The notes under the pieces: model-generated | Told to the model about the DNA's origin: nothing | Seen by the model: only the letters and a program-made list of their open reading frames with translations | The model's database searches: none | Made by a program: the position numbers and the translations under genes | Shown: positions 18,456-29,089 of the stretch, piece by piece | Layout: the number at the start of each line of letters is the position of its first letter | Position numbering within the stretch: the stretch's first letter is position 1 | From: Scalesia atractyloides | Lineage: Eukaryota; Streptophyta; Magnoliopsida; Asterales; Asteraceae | DNA length: 64,000 nt | Assembly: GCA_947069175.1 (NCBI GenBank) | Contig: CAMTDV010000018.1 | Location: forward strand, 40,746,869-40,810,868 | Direction of reading: 5' to 3'

Positions 18456-21129
18456 TGTCACACCCCGACCCGCAGCGGAATAAGAGTCGGGGCATAATTG
18501 GGTTATCACCAAAGCTCATGATATTTACTAATATGTTTCATATTTATTAAAGTCAAAATTACATCCTCAATAATCCAAACATGTTCATACAAATACAAAG
18601 AAAATAATCAACTAAACAATCTAAGCTCTAAACCAGTTTATTCTTCTAAGCCAATCCTATGTGTTTCTTGTTGCGGCTGGATCACCTGTATCACGTGTAA
18701 AAATAGGGGTTTTTGGGTCAACATAAGTTGGCGAGTGAACCTTGTTAGTTAAACATTTATTATTGATTTCTTGTTATCATTATTAAGGAAAAATTGTGCA
18801 TTAGTCATATGTGAGCAAATGTAATTAATCATACAATAACAATAACAATAACAATGACAATAACAATAACAAACAATAACATACAATAACAAATCAACTT
18901 GCATGAATATATAACATGAATGAAACTGTATATGTTGGCAACGTCACGTTCACGCTCATAATGTAATGGGGAACGGACGGCCTATGATGAATGTCTGTGC
19001 GATCAAGGCTCAATCAAACGGAGCCGATCGTATGTTGGCAACGCCCGGTTCACGCTCATAATGTAATGGGGAACTGCTCAACGCTCATAATGTAATGGGG
19101 AGCGGCGGCCTATGATATTGCATGTACTGAAAATAATAAATTAAATCTAAACAATAACCACACAAACAGTTGATACAAGCTGGATACACATTTGTTCATG
19201 GATATGATGTATGCACAATGATTTAAATATAATAAATGGTAAGACACATGATACACCCCAAAAACGTGATTAAAACGGGGAATTTGTAGAGATTCACTCA
19301 CATTGGGTGCGTTCGATTGGAGATGATGAAATGCGCACGAGTTTGGAGAATTGATCAATGAGGATTAACTAACCTAAATAATAACGGAAGGTATAGCAAA
19401 TGAGTGGATTTTATTAATAATTTTAATAGGATTTTTAGATATATTTTTGTGAGTTTAAGGCTATTTTCTATATTTAAAAACATTATTTTTAAGTATTTTT
19501 AATTGATTTTTAAATTAAATAAATAAATAAAAAATATATAAAAAATGTTGACTTTTGCGTTGACCATTGACCGTTGACCGGGACTGTTGACTGTTTGACC
19601 GGTTCGCTGGTGTATAAGTGTGCGCCGGGTAAGGCTCGAACCCGAGACCTCCCGTACGCGTGCACGCAGCTCTACCAACTGAGCTACGTGTCTAACCCGA
19701 AATAATTCTGTTTTTAATTATATTTATATACTATTTTAGTTTATTCAAAATTCTTTTATTTTCAAAAAGGGTTTTAATCATCGAGCCGGAGTGTGCAACA
19801 GGTCTCGAACCCGGGACCGTGGGTTAGTGTTGCACACAGTCCACCGCTGGACTGTGTGTCTAACCTGGTTAATATACCGATTTTTATTATACTTAACATC
19901 TACCGTGAGTTAATCCGGTTCAGTTAGAAAAATAAAACATCTTTATTATAGAGCATACGTGTGTGTCAAGGATCGAACTCGCGGCGTGTGATATATGTAT
20001 GCACACAGTCCACCGCTGGACTGTGTGTCTAACCCGAGATAATATCCAAATTATATTAAACGTATAAACAACCTAACTTCATCTTCTTCGTTACAATATT
20101 ACAGACTACGATTACTCTACTGATTCTTGATTAATTCGATTGACAAACATTCAAATGACTAAAATGAAATAGCAGAGAAGATTTCGGAAGTAAACATACC
20201 GGAGAAACGATCTATCTCAGAATTCCGGCGAAGTCGTCGGCTCTGTTTTTACGGTTTTCGTCTGAGCGGACAGATTAACAATTTTGATTAGCTAGATGCG
20301 GAATTTAAGCACTGAACAAGAATTACCAGGAGGTTTAGAAGGCTATACCGTTTCACAGCGAGAATTGGAAACTTTCAGAAGTTTTCCGGCGAGAGTGAAT
20401 TATCCGATATCGTCGTCTGAAACTGATTCTGATTGAAGGGTTTGAGTTAGCAAAAGCTTAACAACTGATAGACGATGAAAGAATTGAAAGACTTACTGAT
20501 TTGATGTAAGACACGGTTTTCGGCGAAAGTCCGGCGAGTTCAAAAAGCTTTTCCGACGAACTGAAAGTAGTGCGAAAATGAAATTGAAGGTCTGCAGATG
20601 AGTTTGAGTCGCGAGAAGGGACTAAGGTTGGAGTAATTCAGGAAGTGCAGATTTTTCGGTTATTAAAACCGATCAACTCATGAATTCAAGTCCATTCAAG
20701 ACCAAATTGATTGAAGGTGTCGGTGTATCGGTTATGGTCAGAAAACCGCGAACACTCAAACGTTTTTGGACGTTTGGAGACCGATTTCGGTTACAGTTAG
20801 CGTAAACAGATCGATTCATGGTTGAACATAAGGTTTAATTGATTCCTAGAACTAACAGAAAACATCAAGTGGCGGAGTGGTTATATGTGTGCGTGTTAAG
20901 ACGTTGAATCCTTTCCGGCTGACCGGGTTCGAGTCCCGGCAGCCTGCTCTTCATTTTATTTATTTTATTTTTACTTTTTATCAATTATAACTTTTATATT
21001 CTAGTTTGTTTATTAATTATGCATCATTAAAAATTAAAATCAACATAAATACGCGACGAAACATTTATAACTTGATATTCGATTACAAACGAAACGGGTT
21101 TGGAAAACCCGTTTTTGACAAATGTTACA
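18456..21129 (-). repeat. 5' LTR of the chromovirus (2,674 bp)
   Basis: Nearly identical partner of 10,278-12,941. It carries the same four tRNA-like modules, at about 19,619-19,700, 19,785-19,867, 19,956-20,047 (all minus) and 20,869-20,944 (plus). Confidence 0.93.
19619..20944. other. tRNA-like modules 1-4, copies in the 5' LTR
   Basis: Counterparts of the modules at 11,430-12,758, with the three sense modules within 430 bp and the antisense one near the LTR start. The antisense copy has the intact T-arm CCGGGTTCGAGTCCCGG, whereas the other LTR has one extra T there. Confidence 0.65.
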
Positions 21130-22070
21130 TTGGCAAACCACTTCTCTCTCACTTTGCCACCACTCCACCACCACTACAACACCAACACCCACCACCATCA
21201 TCCATCTATCATCTAGAGTGTGTAGTAGTCTCGGGATCCAAGATAGATAGTAAGGGTTCTTGTCAAACAAAGGTCATGCTTGGCTAAATTCCTTACATCA
21301 CTTGGTGAAGACTAATCTTTTATGTATTACTTTTAGTTTTTAATCTTTTGGCACTTTTTAATTGGGTATGTATTATTGACTTTAATAACTAATTTTCTTA
21401 TGTTGAAAGTGAATTTTCCTAACCATTTCTTCATGATGTCATTGATTTGCTCATTCATGTCTTTACGGTCTATATAAATCGTGTTAACTACTTAGAAGGG
21501 GGTTAGAAGGGTGGTTTGGTAAAATTCTTGTATCGTTCAGTGTATAGATCCTGCGAGGACTTGGTTCAAGCTTACTAGGACCTACTTCAATACCCCAAAG
21601 GTATTGGATGGCGGGGGTGCAAATAGTTTGAACCCCTCATATGTAAATTACTATATTAAAACTATTCAAACTATCAAAAGAGGGGCCTACTACTATAACT
21701 AAGATAATCTCTTAAAAAGTTTGAAAGTGCGAAAACTATCAAAGGGTACATAAAAGAGAAGTTAGATCCAAGTGATTCTGTCTTGTCTATTTGTATTTTA
21801 TTTTATTTCTTTTAGATTTATTTTTATGCTTTTTATCAAAAATTTGGATCGATTAGACGTAGACGGTAAACCGGTACTAAAAGCTCTTGTTTCTTTGGAC
21901 GATCTCGGTATCTTACCAACACTATACTACGCTCACGATGGGTGCACTTGCCCAAGTGTGTGTTTAGTGTTAGTTAAATATCATATTTTATAAATTTAAA
22001 ACTTGACTAACGCGTAAAATAAGCTCAAAATATTAATAAATTCATAACACGCTTTACGCACACCATTGTG

Positions 22071-23372
22071 TTTGATCTCAAACGGGCTAAACTGGTCAAA
22101 CCATACAACACTAAAAGGTGAACATGTCGAACGGATTGTAATCCGTCCAAAATCTTTTTTGTCTGCATACAAAACTCTATATTTTAGAGATTTGTTTATT
22201 ACTTTATTAACATTGTTTCTTAACCACAATTAGTGGAGTGATTCTTTTTTTGTTTTGTTTTTTTCTTAACCTCCAAACACACAAACTCCCTACTCTATTC
22301 CTAAACTCACCATTCACCACACTTATACTACGCAAGATTTGAACCCACAATCACTTGGTTGGGAACACACCACTTTCCACTTTACCACATGGATGTCCCC
22401 TTGGGGACAATTACATAACTGTAATTATTTATTTATAAACAAATTAAAGATAGGAGGGTTTTTCCTGAGCTAACGTTAACCCAATTTAACCCATTTTTTG
22501 AAAAGACTCTTTATAACTTAAGCATGTGTAATCCATTACCAGTCCGGCCCATCTTACCACCACTAGTTTCTACCTTTCCTGTGGTAACTTACATGCTCAA
22601 TTTTCTTGAAATGCAGATATACCACAAGGTTTTTCTGAACAACATTTTAGGATTTTCCGTCCTTGTCTCAGTCATATATTTCCGCGGGCTGACATGGTAT
22701 TCAGCTGAGATTTTAGTTATGATTAGCGTTTGAATAATAATGGGGCTTCTCGCGAGCTTTAAATCCAAGTTTCCCAACTGGACATTGCTCATCGGTTTCC
22801 CTCTCTATCCATTATCTATGGTGGTTGTCTACTTTGTCAATGATGCTTTTCAATTTACTTGAAACTTGATGTAGAATTTGTTTTACAACATTCTTGGCCT
22901 AATTGATGAGTTTGAGAGGTGGTTACATTGCAGGTAGACAATAATTAACCTATTCTTGTACCCTTGTGTATTTCCATTTTTGATGTTCGAGTTGATGGAT
23001 ATATATGTTGTGTTTTTCAATTCAATTCTGTGCACTAATCACTTCCTTTGCATAGCTGCATGCATCCGTTCTCCATTCAATAGACCATTATTCACTAAAA
23101 AGTCTACTCATTTAAGAAAGACCTAATAATAATGTGTAAATAGATACGTAAAATGCATTAGCACAAAATGCCTATGTGCAATGGCATTTTAGATAGAAAG
23201 CCAGAAATGCGGTCACATGCAACGACATTTTTATAAGTGTGGATTTTTACGACAGAAAACAGCAACTTGCAGTGGCAAATTTTTCAATTGGTTTGCGACT
23301 GCATGTTTTGAAACTGGTTTGGGACTGATTTGTGTCCACAAGCATAGCGAACCGTTTGTGACTGAATATTTA
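22071..23372. other. Unassigned intergenic sequence
   Basis: AT-rich, no gene. The right part (about 23,190-23,370) repeats TTTGCGACTG, TTTGGGACTG and TTTGTGACTG, resembling subterminal repeats of a DNA transposon whose ends I cannot find. The sequence resumes at 28,123 after the copia insertion. Confidence 0.4.
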
Positions 23373-23533
23373 TATCGATAGTTTTATTGAGCTTGTATAT
23401 TTCCAGTACAAAGAAGAAAGAAAGAACTCTCCAAGAAATAGAGTAAATATAAACATGGTAGAACCATAAATCAAGGAGAGAAATCAGAGACTAAATATGG
23501 AGAGGATATGGACCAAATATTCAAGAACCAATA
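23373..23533 (-). repeat. 3' LTR of the copia element (161 bp)
   Basis: Aligned by eye with 27,962-28,122; a small number of substitutions. Both are exactly 161 bp. Confidence 0.9.
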
Positions 23534-24300
23534 CTCCCCCTCAAGCTGGAGCATGTAAATCGACAACGCCCAGCTTGTCAAGTAAGAAGCGAAGTTGGCA
23601 GCGCCAAGACCCTTTGTGAGGAGATCAGTGATTTGAAGTTTGGAATCAATAGGCATAGTGCAAATTTCCTTAGATTCAGCACGTTCATGAACGAAGTAAC
23701 AAGCCATCTCAATGTGTTTAGTGCGTTCGTGAAAGACCGGATTGTTGGCGATATGTCGAGCTGCTTGATTGTCACAGAAAAGTATGGTAGACCTGATTTG
23801 AGGAATACCAGTTCTTGTAAGAGCCATCACAGCCAAATGATTTCACTAACGGTTGTAGCCATGGCACAATACTCAGCTTTAGCTGATGAGCGTGAAACAA
23901 CAGACTACTTTTTGGTTTTCCAAGAAATGGGAGCACCGCCAAAAAGAACAACATAACCGATTCGGGAACGTCTAGTAAGAGGACAACCAAGCCAATCTGA
24001 ATCAGAGTATACAACCAAATTTGTACCTCCTTCTTTTGATAAAAGTATGCCCTGTCATGGAGTTGCTTTAAGATATTGAAGGATTCTTGTAACGGCATCC
24101 ATATGATTTTGACGGGGATCCGAGATAAATTGGCTGAGGGTGTTAACCGAATAGGCTATGTCCGGACGAGTAGCCTGGAGGTAAAGAAGTCGTCCAATGA
24201 GACGGCGATAGGAACCGACAGCTACCTTGGGGTCCTTTTCATCCATAATAAATTGAGGTTCTGTTCAATAGGAAATAAGCTAGGGCGACACCCCTCCATT
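23534..24300 (-). pseudogene. Copia RNase H and RT C-terminus
   Basis: 24,246-24,055 reads GSYRRLIGRLLYLQATRPDI and SVNTLSQF, the end of copia RT. 23,836-23,534 reads STILFCDNQAARHIANNPVF, HERTKHIEMACYFVHE and LTKGL, the RNase H end. The linking stretch (23,840-24,055) is frameshifted. Confidence 0.88.
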
Positions 24301-24363
24301 CCACTATCTTCTAGAATATCAAGAGTGTATTTTCGTTGACTCAAAACATGGCCACGAGAAGTA

Positions 24364-25007
24364 CTAGCCACCTCTATCCCCAAAAATACGTGAGTTCCCC
24401 AAGGTCTTTGATGATGAACTTGTCGTGAAAACATTTTTTGATCTCTTGTATCCTTTTGAAATCATTTCCACCGATGATAACGTCGTCTGCATATATGAGG
24501 ATGGAGATGAAAGTGTCACTATCTTTGTATAAGAAAAGAGAATGGTCTGCCTTAGATGACGAAAACCCGAGACCGTGGAGAGCAGTGGTGAACTTTTGAT
24601 ACGAATTTCTAGAGGCTTGTTTGAGGTCGTAGAGAGATTTCGTAGAAGGAAAACACGGTCCTCGTTTACTGTTAAGAAACCTTGTGGAATCTTCATGCAT
24701 ACTTCCTCATCAAGATCACCATGAAGGAAACCGTCGAGGTGGCTTGAGTTGATGCGGTAGGTGCGTGGTCTTCGCCTTCGATTTGAGTGAAACCCTTTGC
24801 TACAAGTCTCGCTTTATATAATTTGACATCTCCATTTGGCTTATATTTGATCTTGTAGACCCATGGGAATCAATGGCCCGTTTTCCTTCTGGAAATGACT
24901 CGATAGTCCACGTGTTGTTTTGTTCAAGGGCTTAAATCTCCTTCTTCGTGGCTTCAATCCATTTTGGATCTTGCATGGCTTGCTTAAAAGTTTTCGGCTC
25001 ATTAGTG
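24364..25007 (-). pseudogene. Copia reverse transcriptase
   Basis: In two overlapping frames it holds SLYDLKQASR, ISILIYADDVIIGG with the catalytic Asp pair, and KCFHDKFIIKDLGELTYFWG. The N-terminal part, about 24,770-25,007, holds AMQDPKWIEATKKEI and ALEQNNTW in frames with stops. The expected middle segment is replaced by a duplicated INT-RT linker. Confidence 0.85.
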
Positions 25008-25222
25008 GTGGTGACCCGGGTTCGAAACCCGGCAGAAACAATTTATTTTTATTTTCTTATTTTTCACAGTTTTTCAAAAACTAATTATATATTCCCATAT
25101 AATAATTAATTATGTATCGTTTAAAATTATTTTGGGCATTAAATTCGCAACGAAATTTTTAACTGATTGTTCGGTTAATAAACGGAGCGGGTTTGGTAAA
25201 TCCGTTTTTGACGGATGTTACA
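25008..25222 (-). mobile_element. Fragment of a chromovirus LTR inside the copia element
   Basis: It resembles 12,735-12,941: a T-arm CCGGGTTCGAAACCCGG, then AT-rich sequence, then TTTTGACGGATGTTACA, the inverted LTR start. It is diverged from the chromovirus in this window, so it comes from a related family. The left side is truncated and no target duplication is seen. Confidence 0.75.
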
Positions 25223-25310
25223 ATGGCCACTAAGAAACGTTTGTGAGCATGAGAAAATATATTATAAGAAATATATTTGTAGAGGGATGTACCGTCTAGG
25301 TGGCTTGAGT

Positions 25311-26145
25311 TTATGCGGTAGGTGCGTGGTCAACCGAAGGGGGGAGATCAACAACAAAATCATTCAAGCGTTTGGGTGGGGCCCGATCTCTCTTTGGTCG
25401 CTCAGCATGTGTTTCGAGATTTGGAGGGGGCACATCTCCGTTAATAAGGTTTGGGCCATTCCCATCAATATCAAATCCTTTTGGGCCAGATTCGAGCCCA
25501 TCATTGGCCACTTCATTTGGAATTGATGTTTGCTCACAGTCTGAGCCTTCAATGTCTTGGGCTTCTACAGGAACAAAGACATCATGATCATTTGTCACTT
25601 GGGTTTGAACTGGAAATATGAAGGTCCCTTCATGGAATTTTACAACTCGCAACACCACCATTTTCTTGTCCTCAATATCAAATATTTTGTAGCCCTTAGT
25701 CCCTTGAGGGTAACCTAGAAAAAAATGCCGGTTCTCCCCCTCACTTCGAACTTGTCACCCTTTGTTTCAATACTCCAAAAATAAGTTAGGCAACCAAATA
25801 CCCTCATGTGGTCATATTTGGGTCTTTAATTGTACATTATTTCATATGGAGTTTTATCATCAATGGTTTTAGAGGGCAACCGGTTGATGATGTATGCGGC
25901 CGTTAGAACGCATTCTCGCCAAAACCTTTTTGGCAAATTTGCTTCAAAACGCAAGGCTGAAGCCGTGTCAAGTAAATGCCTATGCCTGCGCTCAACAACC
26001 CCGTTTTGTTGAGGGGTGTGAGGACAAGTGGTTCTAACAAAATGCCTTGTTTGGTGTAAAAGTTCAACATAAGATTGGATGTGAATTCCCCACCATTGTC
26101 ACATCTTATTCTTTTAACGATTTTACTGAACTGGGTTTCAACCAT
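25311..26145 (-). pseudogene. Copia integrase
   Basis: 26,145-25,903 holds the catalytic-core segment IKRIRCDNGGEFTS (second Asp). The expected ERKHRH-like motif with the catalytic Glu is not readable in this frame. 25,661-25,311 is the acidic C-terminal and linker region ending DLPPSVDHAPTA. Integrase is inactive as it stands. Confidence 0.82.
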
Positions 26146-26446
26146 TTTGCAAAAAAAATCATCAAATAAGTGCTAGCATCACTTTTATATTCAATGAGAA
26201 AATTTCAAACATTTCTACTGAAATCATCCACCACGATGGTTAAGAAATAATTATCCCTAGAGAATGAAGGAACTCGATACTTGCCCATACATCACAATGT
26301 AACAACCTAAAACTTGGTTTTAGTTTCACTTAATGGAAAAGGGAATCTAGTGTGTTTAGCCTTTGAACAAGAATCACAAACATTATTCCTAAGGTTAAAA
26401 GAAACACCTTTCAAAAAATCAACTTTAGCTAGTTTTTCTTATGCCA

Positions 26447-26866
26447 TCATTCAATAGTAACCGCCATAGCTTTCCTTTCTTCTCCAAACATTTCCATTTG
26501 GTATAGACCTCCCTTGCACTTACCCATACCAATCAAGTTCCTCGAACGGAGACCCTGCATAACACAAAGATCAAGAAAGAATGTCACTGAACATTGAAGA
26601 TCTTTTGTTAATCGGCTAACCGATAGTAGGTTGCAAGTAAACTTTGGTACGTGCAATATGCCCTTCATCTTGGTGCCTCCCAGCAGGGTATAATCACCCT
26701 TTCCCTCAACCGGGATGGTGTCACCATTAGGGATGATCACAGGCATTTCATGTTGGTCTTTTCTTTTGTTAACAAGAATGTCACTTAGGTAGGTTGTGTG
26801 ATCGGTAGCCCCCGAATCAACAATCCAATCACCCTTATCGTCAAATCTACCTGTCATGTTCGCCAC
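26447..26866 (-). pseudogene. Copia protease and GAG-pre-integrase
   Basis: WIVDSGATDH at about residues 14-23 is the copia protease active site. ILHVPKFTCNLLSVSRLT and a GMGKCKGGLYQ segment mark the following pre-integrase domain. Confidence 0.9.
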
Positions 26867-27014
26867 CCGCTTGTTTTCTTCATCGCCTGTGATGGTTCCA
26901 TATTCAAATTGTTACTAGAAGGCATTGTATTGTTCCATGGTGAGTCCGGGAATGGGACTTGAACTTCCCTCAATGCAGGAAGCCTTTTCCTGGCCACCAC
27001 TCCGGATAGCCAAT

Positions 27015-27935
27015 TCATTTGAAACATCCTTCCCGACTATGTCCATACCAATCACAGTGAGTACAATGTTGTATCCCTTCTTCTTGCCTTCCCGGTTTTA
27101 AGCAGGCCTTCTTTTTCTGCTGTGAAGAAGACGAGTTGTTGTGTTTTTGGCAAACAAAATTCTTAAAGGCAGCGGCTTCCATAGTTAGCTTCCTGTCTTC
27201 GGTTATCAGTTTTTGCCGTTCATCTTCTGCGTTAAGATGGTAAGTTGTCCCGAGATCTGGAGTCGGTTTGGTAACTAGGATTTGGGTTTTGATGACTCCG
27301 AACTCGTTGTCGAGACCGATGAGAAACTCGTATAGCCTCTCCTTCTCTTGATGTGCAACCATTCGCTTACCCACGTCACACGTACACCCGTTACAAGTGC
27401 ACAGTGGAATGGGGAACACCGACTAGATTTCATCCCATAAAGGTCGAAGCTTTGTGTAGTAGGCTGATATGGTGGCTCCATCTTGGTGCGTAGCGGCGAT
27501 CTTGTTCTTTGGTTCGTATGCCCTTGGTGCACTTTCCTTTCCAAACCTTTCGCGTAGATCAGACCATATCTCTGCAACGGTGTTGGCGTATTTGACACTG
27601 CTCCTTATTTCTTTCTCCATGGCAGTGGTAAGCCACCCTTTAATCATCGCATCTGCTCTCATCCATGGCATGTAGTCCTGGGACGTCTTTTCTAGTTTCT
27701 TAATTGAATCATCGATGAAACCAATCTTATTCTTTGCGAATAAGAAATTATCCATCTCTTGTACCCAATCTGCATAGTTTTTGTCTGGCAATGCATCGTT
27801 CACTTGCATTTGTCTAGGATAATCTGAAGGGTGAAGGTAATACGGTGAGCTGTAATCAACGACGTTGTCGCCGCTGTCCTTCGCCGCTGATTCAGTATCA
27901 CCGGCCGTGAGTTTCGTCGGAGCAGTAGGATCACT
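27015..27935 (-). pseudogene. Copia gag
   Basis: The N-terminal half (27,809-27,423) has DKNYADWVQEMDNFLFAKNK and a WSDLRERFG segment of the plant copia gag family. Reading upstream continues to near the primer site without an obvious Met. The C-terminal half (27,419-27,015) ends in a CCHC knuckle CTHCDWYGHSREGC. A frame change near 27,420 separates the halves. Confidence 0.88.
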
Positions 27936-27947
27936 GCTCTGATACCA
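27936..27947 (-). other. Primer-binding site of the copia element
   Basis: Minus-strand TGGTATCAGAGC, complementary to initiator tRNA-Met, about 14 bases inside the LTR end. Confidence 0.85.
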
Positions 27948-27961
27948 TTATAAAATCAAGG

Positions 27962-28122
27962 TATCGATAGTTTCTTTGAGCTTGTATGTTTTCAATACAA
28001 AGAAGAGAGAAAGAACTCTCCAATAAATAGAGTAAACATAAACATGATAGAACCATAAATCAAAGAGAGAAATCAGCGACTAAATATGGAGAGGATATGG
28101 ACCAAATATTCAAGAACCAATA
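27962..28122 (-). repeat. 5' LTR of the copia element (161 bp)
   Basis: Partner of 23,373-23,533; abuts the primer-site side of the element. Confidence 0.9.
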
Positions 28123-28650
28123 AATATTTGCAACTGCTTCTTTAAGAGCCTTATGAGCATGCTTTTTAGAGACACTTTTGAAGTTGTTTTATATAGTATA
28201 TATTTTTTTTCTGTTTAAAACGAATTCCCAATTCTGAAATTATTAGTTATTCAGATACTTATTCATAGTTCACTAAATTTCACGAATTCACAGAAATTCC
28301 ACATTATACAAAATCAAACAAGAATTCACAAAGGTTTGACTAACATACTACATTGCTTATTCCGTAAAAACTAAACAAATAAAAAGAATGGAGAAGAATA
28401 TTGTATAAGTAAATTATATAACTATAACCTTCAATAGAATTGTCAACTTCAAAAAGAGTTGTACAATTCTGCAGGATCGCGACAACTAAACAACTTTCCT
28501 CGATTGATTTGATACTTTAGTCAAATATATTTCCAAACACACATATGGTGTCACTAGATCTGCAACCTATGATCTTACACCATACAAGATTCCTTATGTG
28601 GTTTTGATCTATTGTGTTATCTTGAAGTAGCATCTTTGTCACCCGCAACA

Positions 28651-28770
28651 TGGCAAGAACAGTTGAAGAGCTACTTCAATCTGGCTTAATTAGTCAAGTC
28701 ACAGTGCGTTCTCGTCACCCATTTTGTTGGTTAAAAAGAAAGATGGAATGTGGCAGTAATTTTTGAAATT
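28651..28770 (+). pseudogene. Ty3/gypsy RT fragment
   Basis: The plus strand reads TVEELLQSGLI followed by a degraded SPF-like and WLKRKMECGS stretch, like the N-terminal RT segment VEELLxxGxI...LVKKKDGxW of gypsy elements. It covers only about 40 codons, with frameshift damage. Confidence 0.5.
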
Positions 28771-28821
28771 ATTTTAATAATTTAGCCGCCGCCACTGCCA
28801 CCGCCACCACTTAATTGTACT

Positions 28822-28829
28822 ACTAGTAC

Positions 28830-28874
<45 letters not shown>
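28822..28874. repeat. (ATT)n microsatellite
   Basis: About 16 consecutive ATT units. Confidence 0.95.
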
Positions 28875-28875
<1 letters not shown>

Positions 28876-29089
28876 ATCCACCTATGGCATTGGCATTTCG
28901 AGAGACATGATATCATAATCTTTCACGCAAACGTGGTTATAGTATGGCGTTGATGAATAATTGAGTTTTGTACCTAGTTAATTCACACCACTAGCTAAAA
29001 TATTGCAAAATTATTTCTCCATGTTAGCTAATACATATTTTATTTTATTTTATGCATCTCTACTCTTTGATGATCAGAACCCGCCAACC

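Larger units (their letters stand above)
10278..21129 (-). mobile_element. Full-length Ty3/gypsy chromovirus (Tekay/Del-like)
   Basis: The two LTRs (10,278-12,941 and 18,456-21,129) are flanked by a perfect TTGGC duplication (10,273-10,277 and 21,130-21,134). The 5.5-kb interior runs, on the minus strand, initiator-Met primer site, gag, zinc knuckle, protease, RT, RNase H, integrase, C-terminal chromodomain-like segment and polypurine tract. Domain order and the LTR end GGGTGTGACA fit plant chromoviruses. The LTRs differ by 5 substitutions in the first 290 bp I compared, so insertion is fairly recent, yet the polyprotein has at least four lesions. Confidence 0.95.
9711..22065 (+). mobile_element. 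Solo LTR of the Athila family, split by a chromovirus
   Basis: The two pieces, 9,711-10,277 and 21,130-22,065, join to make about 1.5 kb that matches the reverse complement of 7,927-9,575, from TGATGTGTGC to ACGCACACCA. Perfect 5-bp duplications TTGTG flank the whole (9,706-9,710 and 22,066-22,070). The plus-strand TATA is at about 10,234-10,242. The second piece lacks the 73-bp repeat. This is a solo LTR in which the chromovirus later landed. Confidence 0.92.
23373..28122 (-). mobile_element. Ty1/copia retrotransposon (RE1-like), rearranged and decayed
   Basis: 161-bp LTRs at 23,373-23,533 and 27,962-28,122, both TATCGATAG...CCAATA on the plus strand. The flanks are AATATTT (23,365-23,371) and AATATTT (28,123-28,129), with one extra base between the left flank and the LTR. 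The minus-strand order is primer site, gag, protease, integrase, RT, RNase H, then a polypurine tract (TTGAGGGGGAG) at 23,534. Integrase before RT is diagnostic of copia. Stops and frameshifts are present in every domain. Confidence 0.92.
28130..29089. other. Unassigned sequence with a gypsy RT scrap and (ATT)n
   Basis: Continuation of the DNA that precedes 23,373. Apart from the RT scrap and the microsatellite listed separately I see no feature. Confidence 0.4.
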
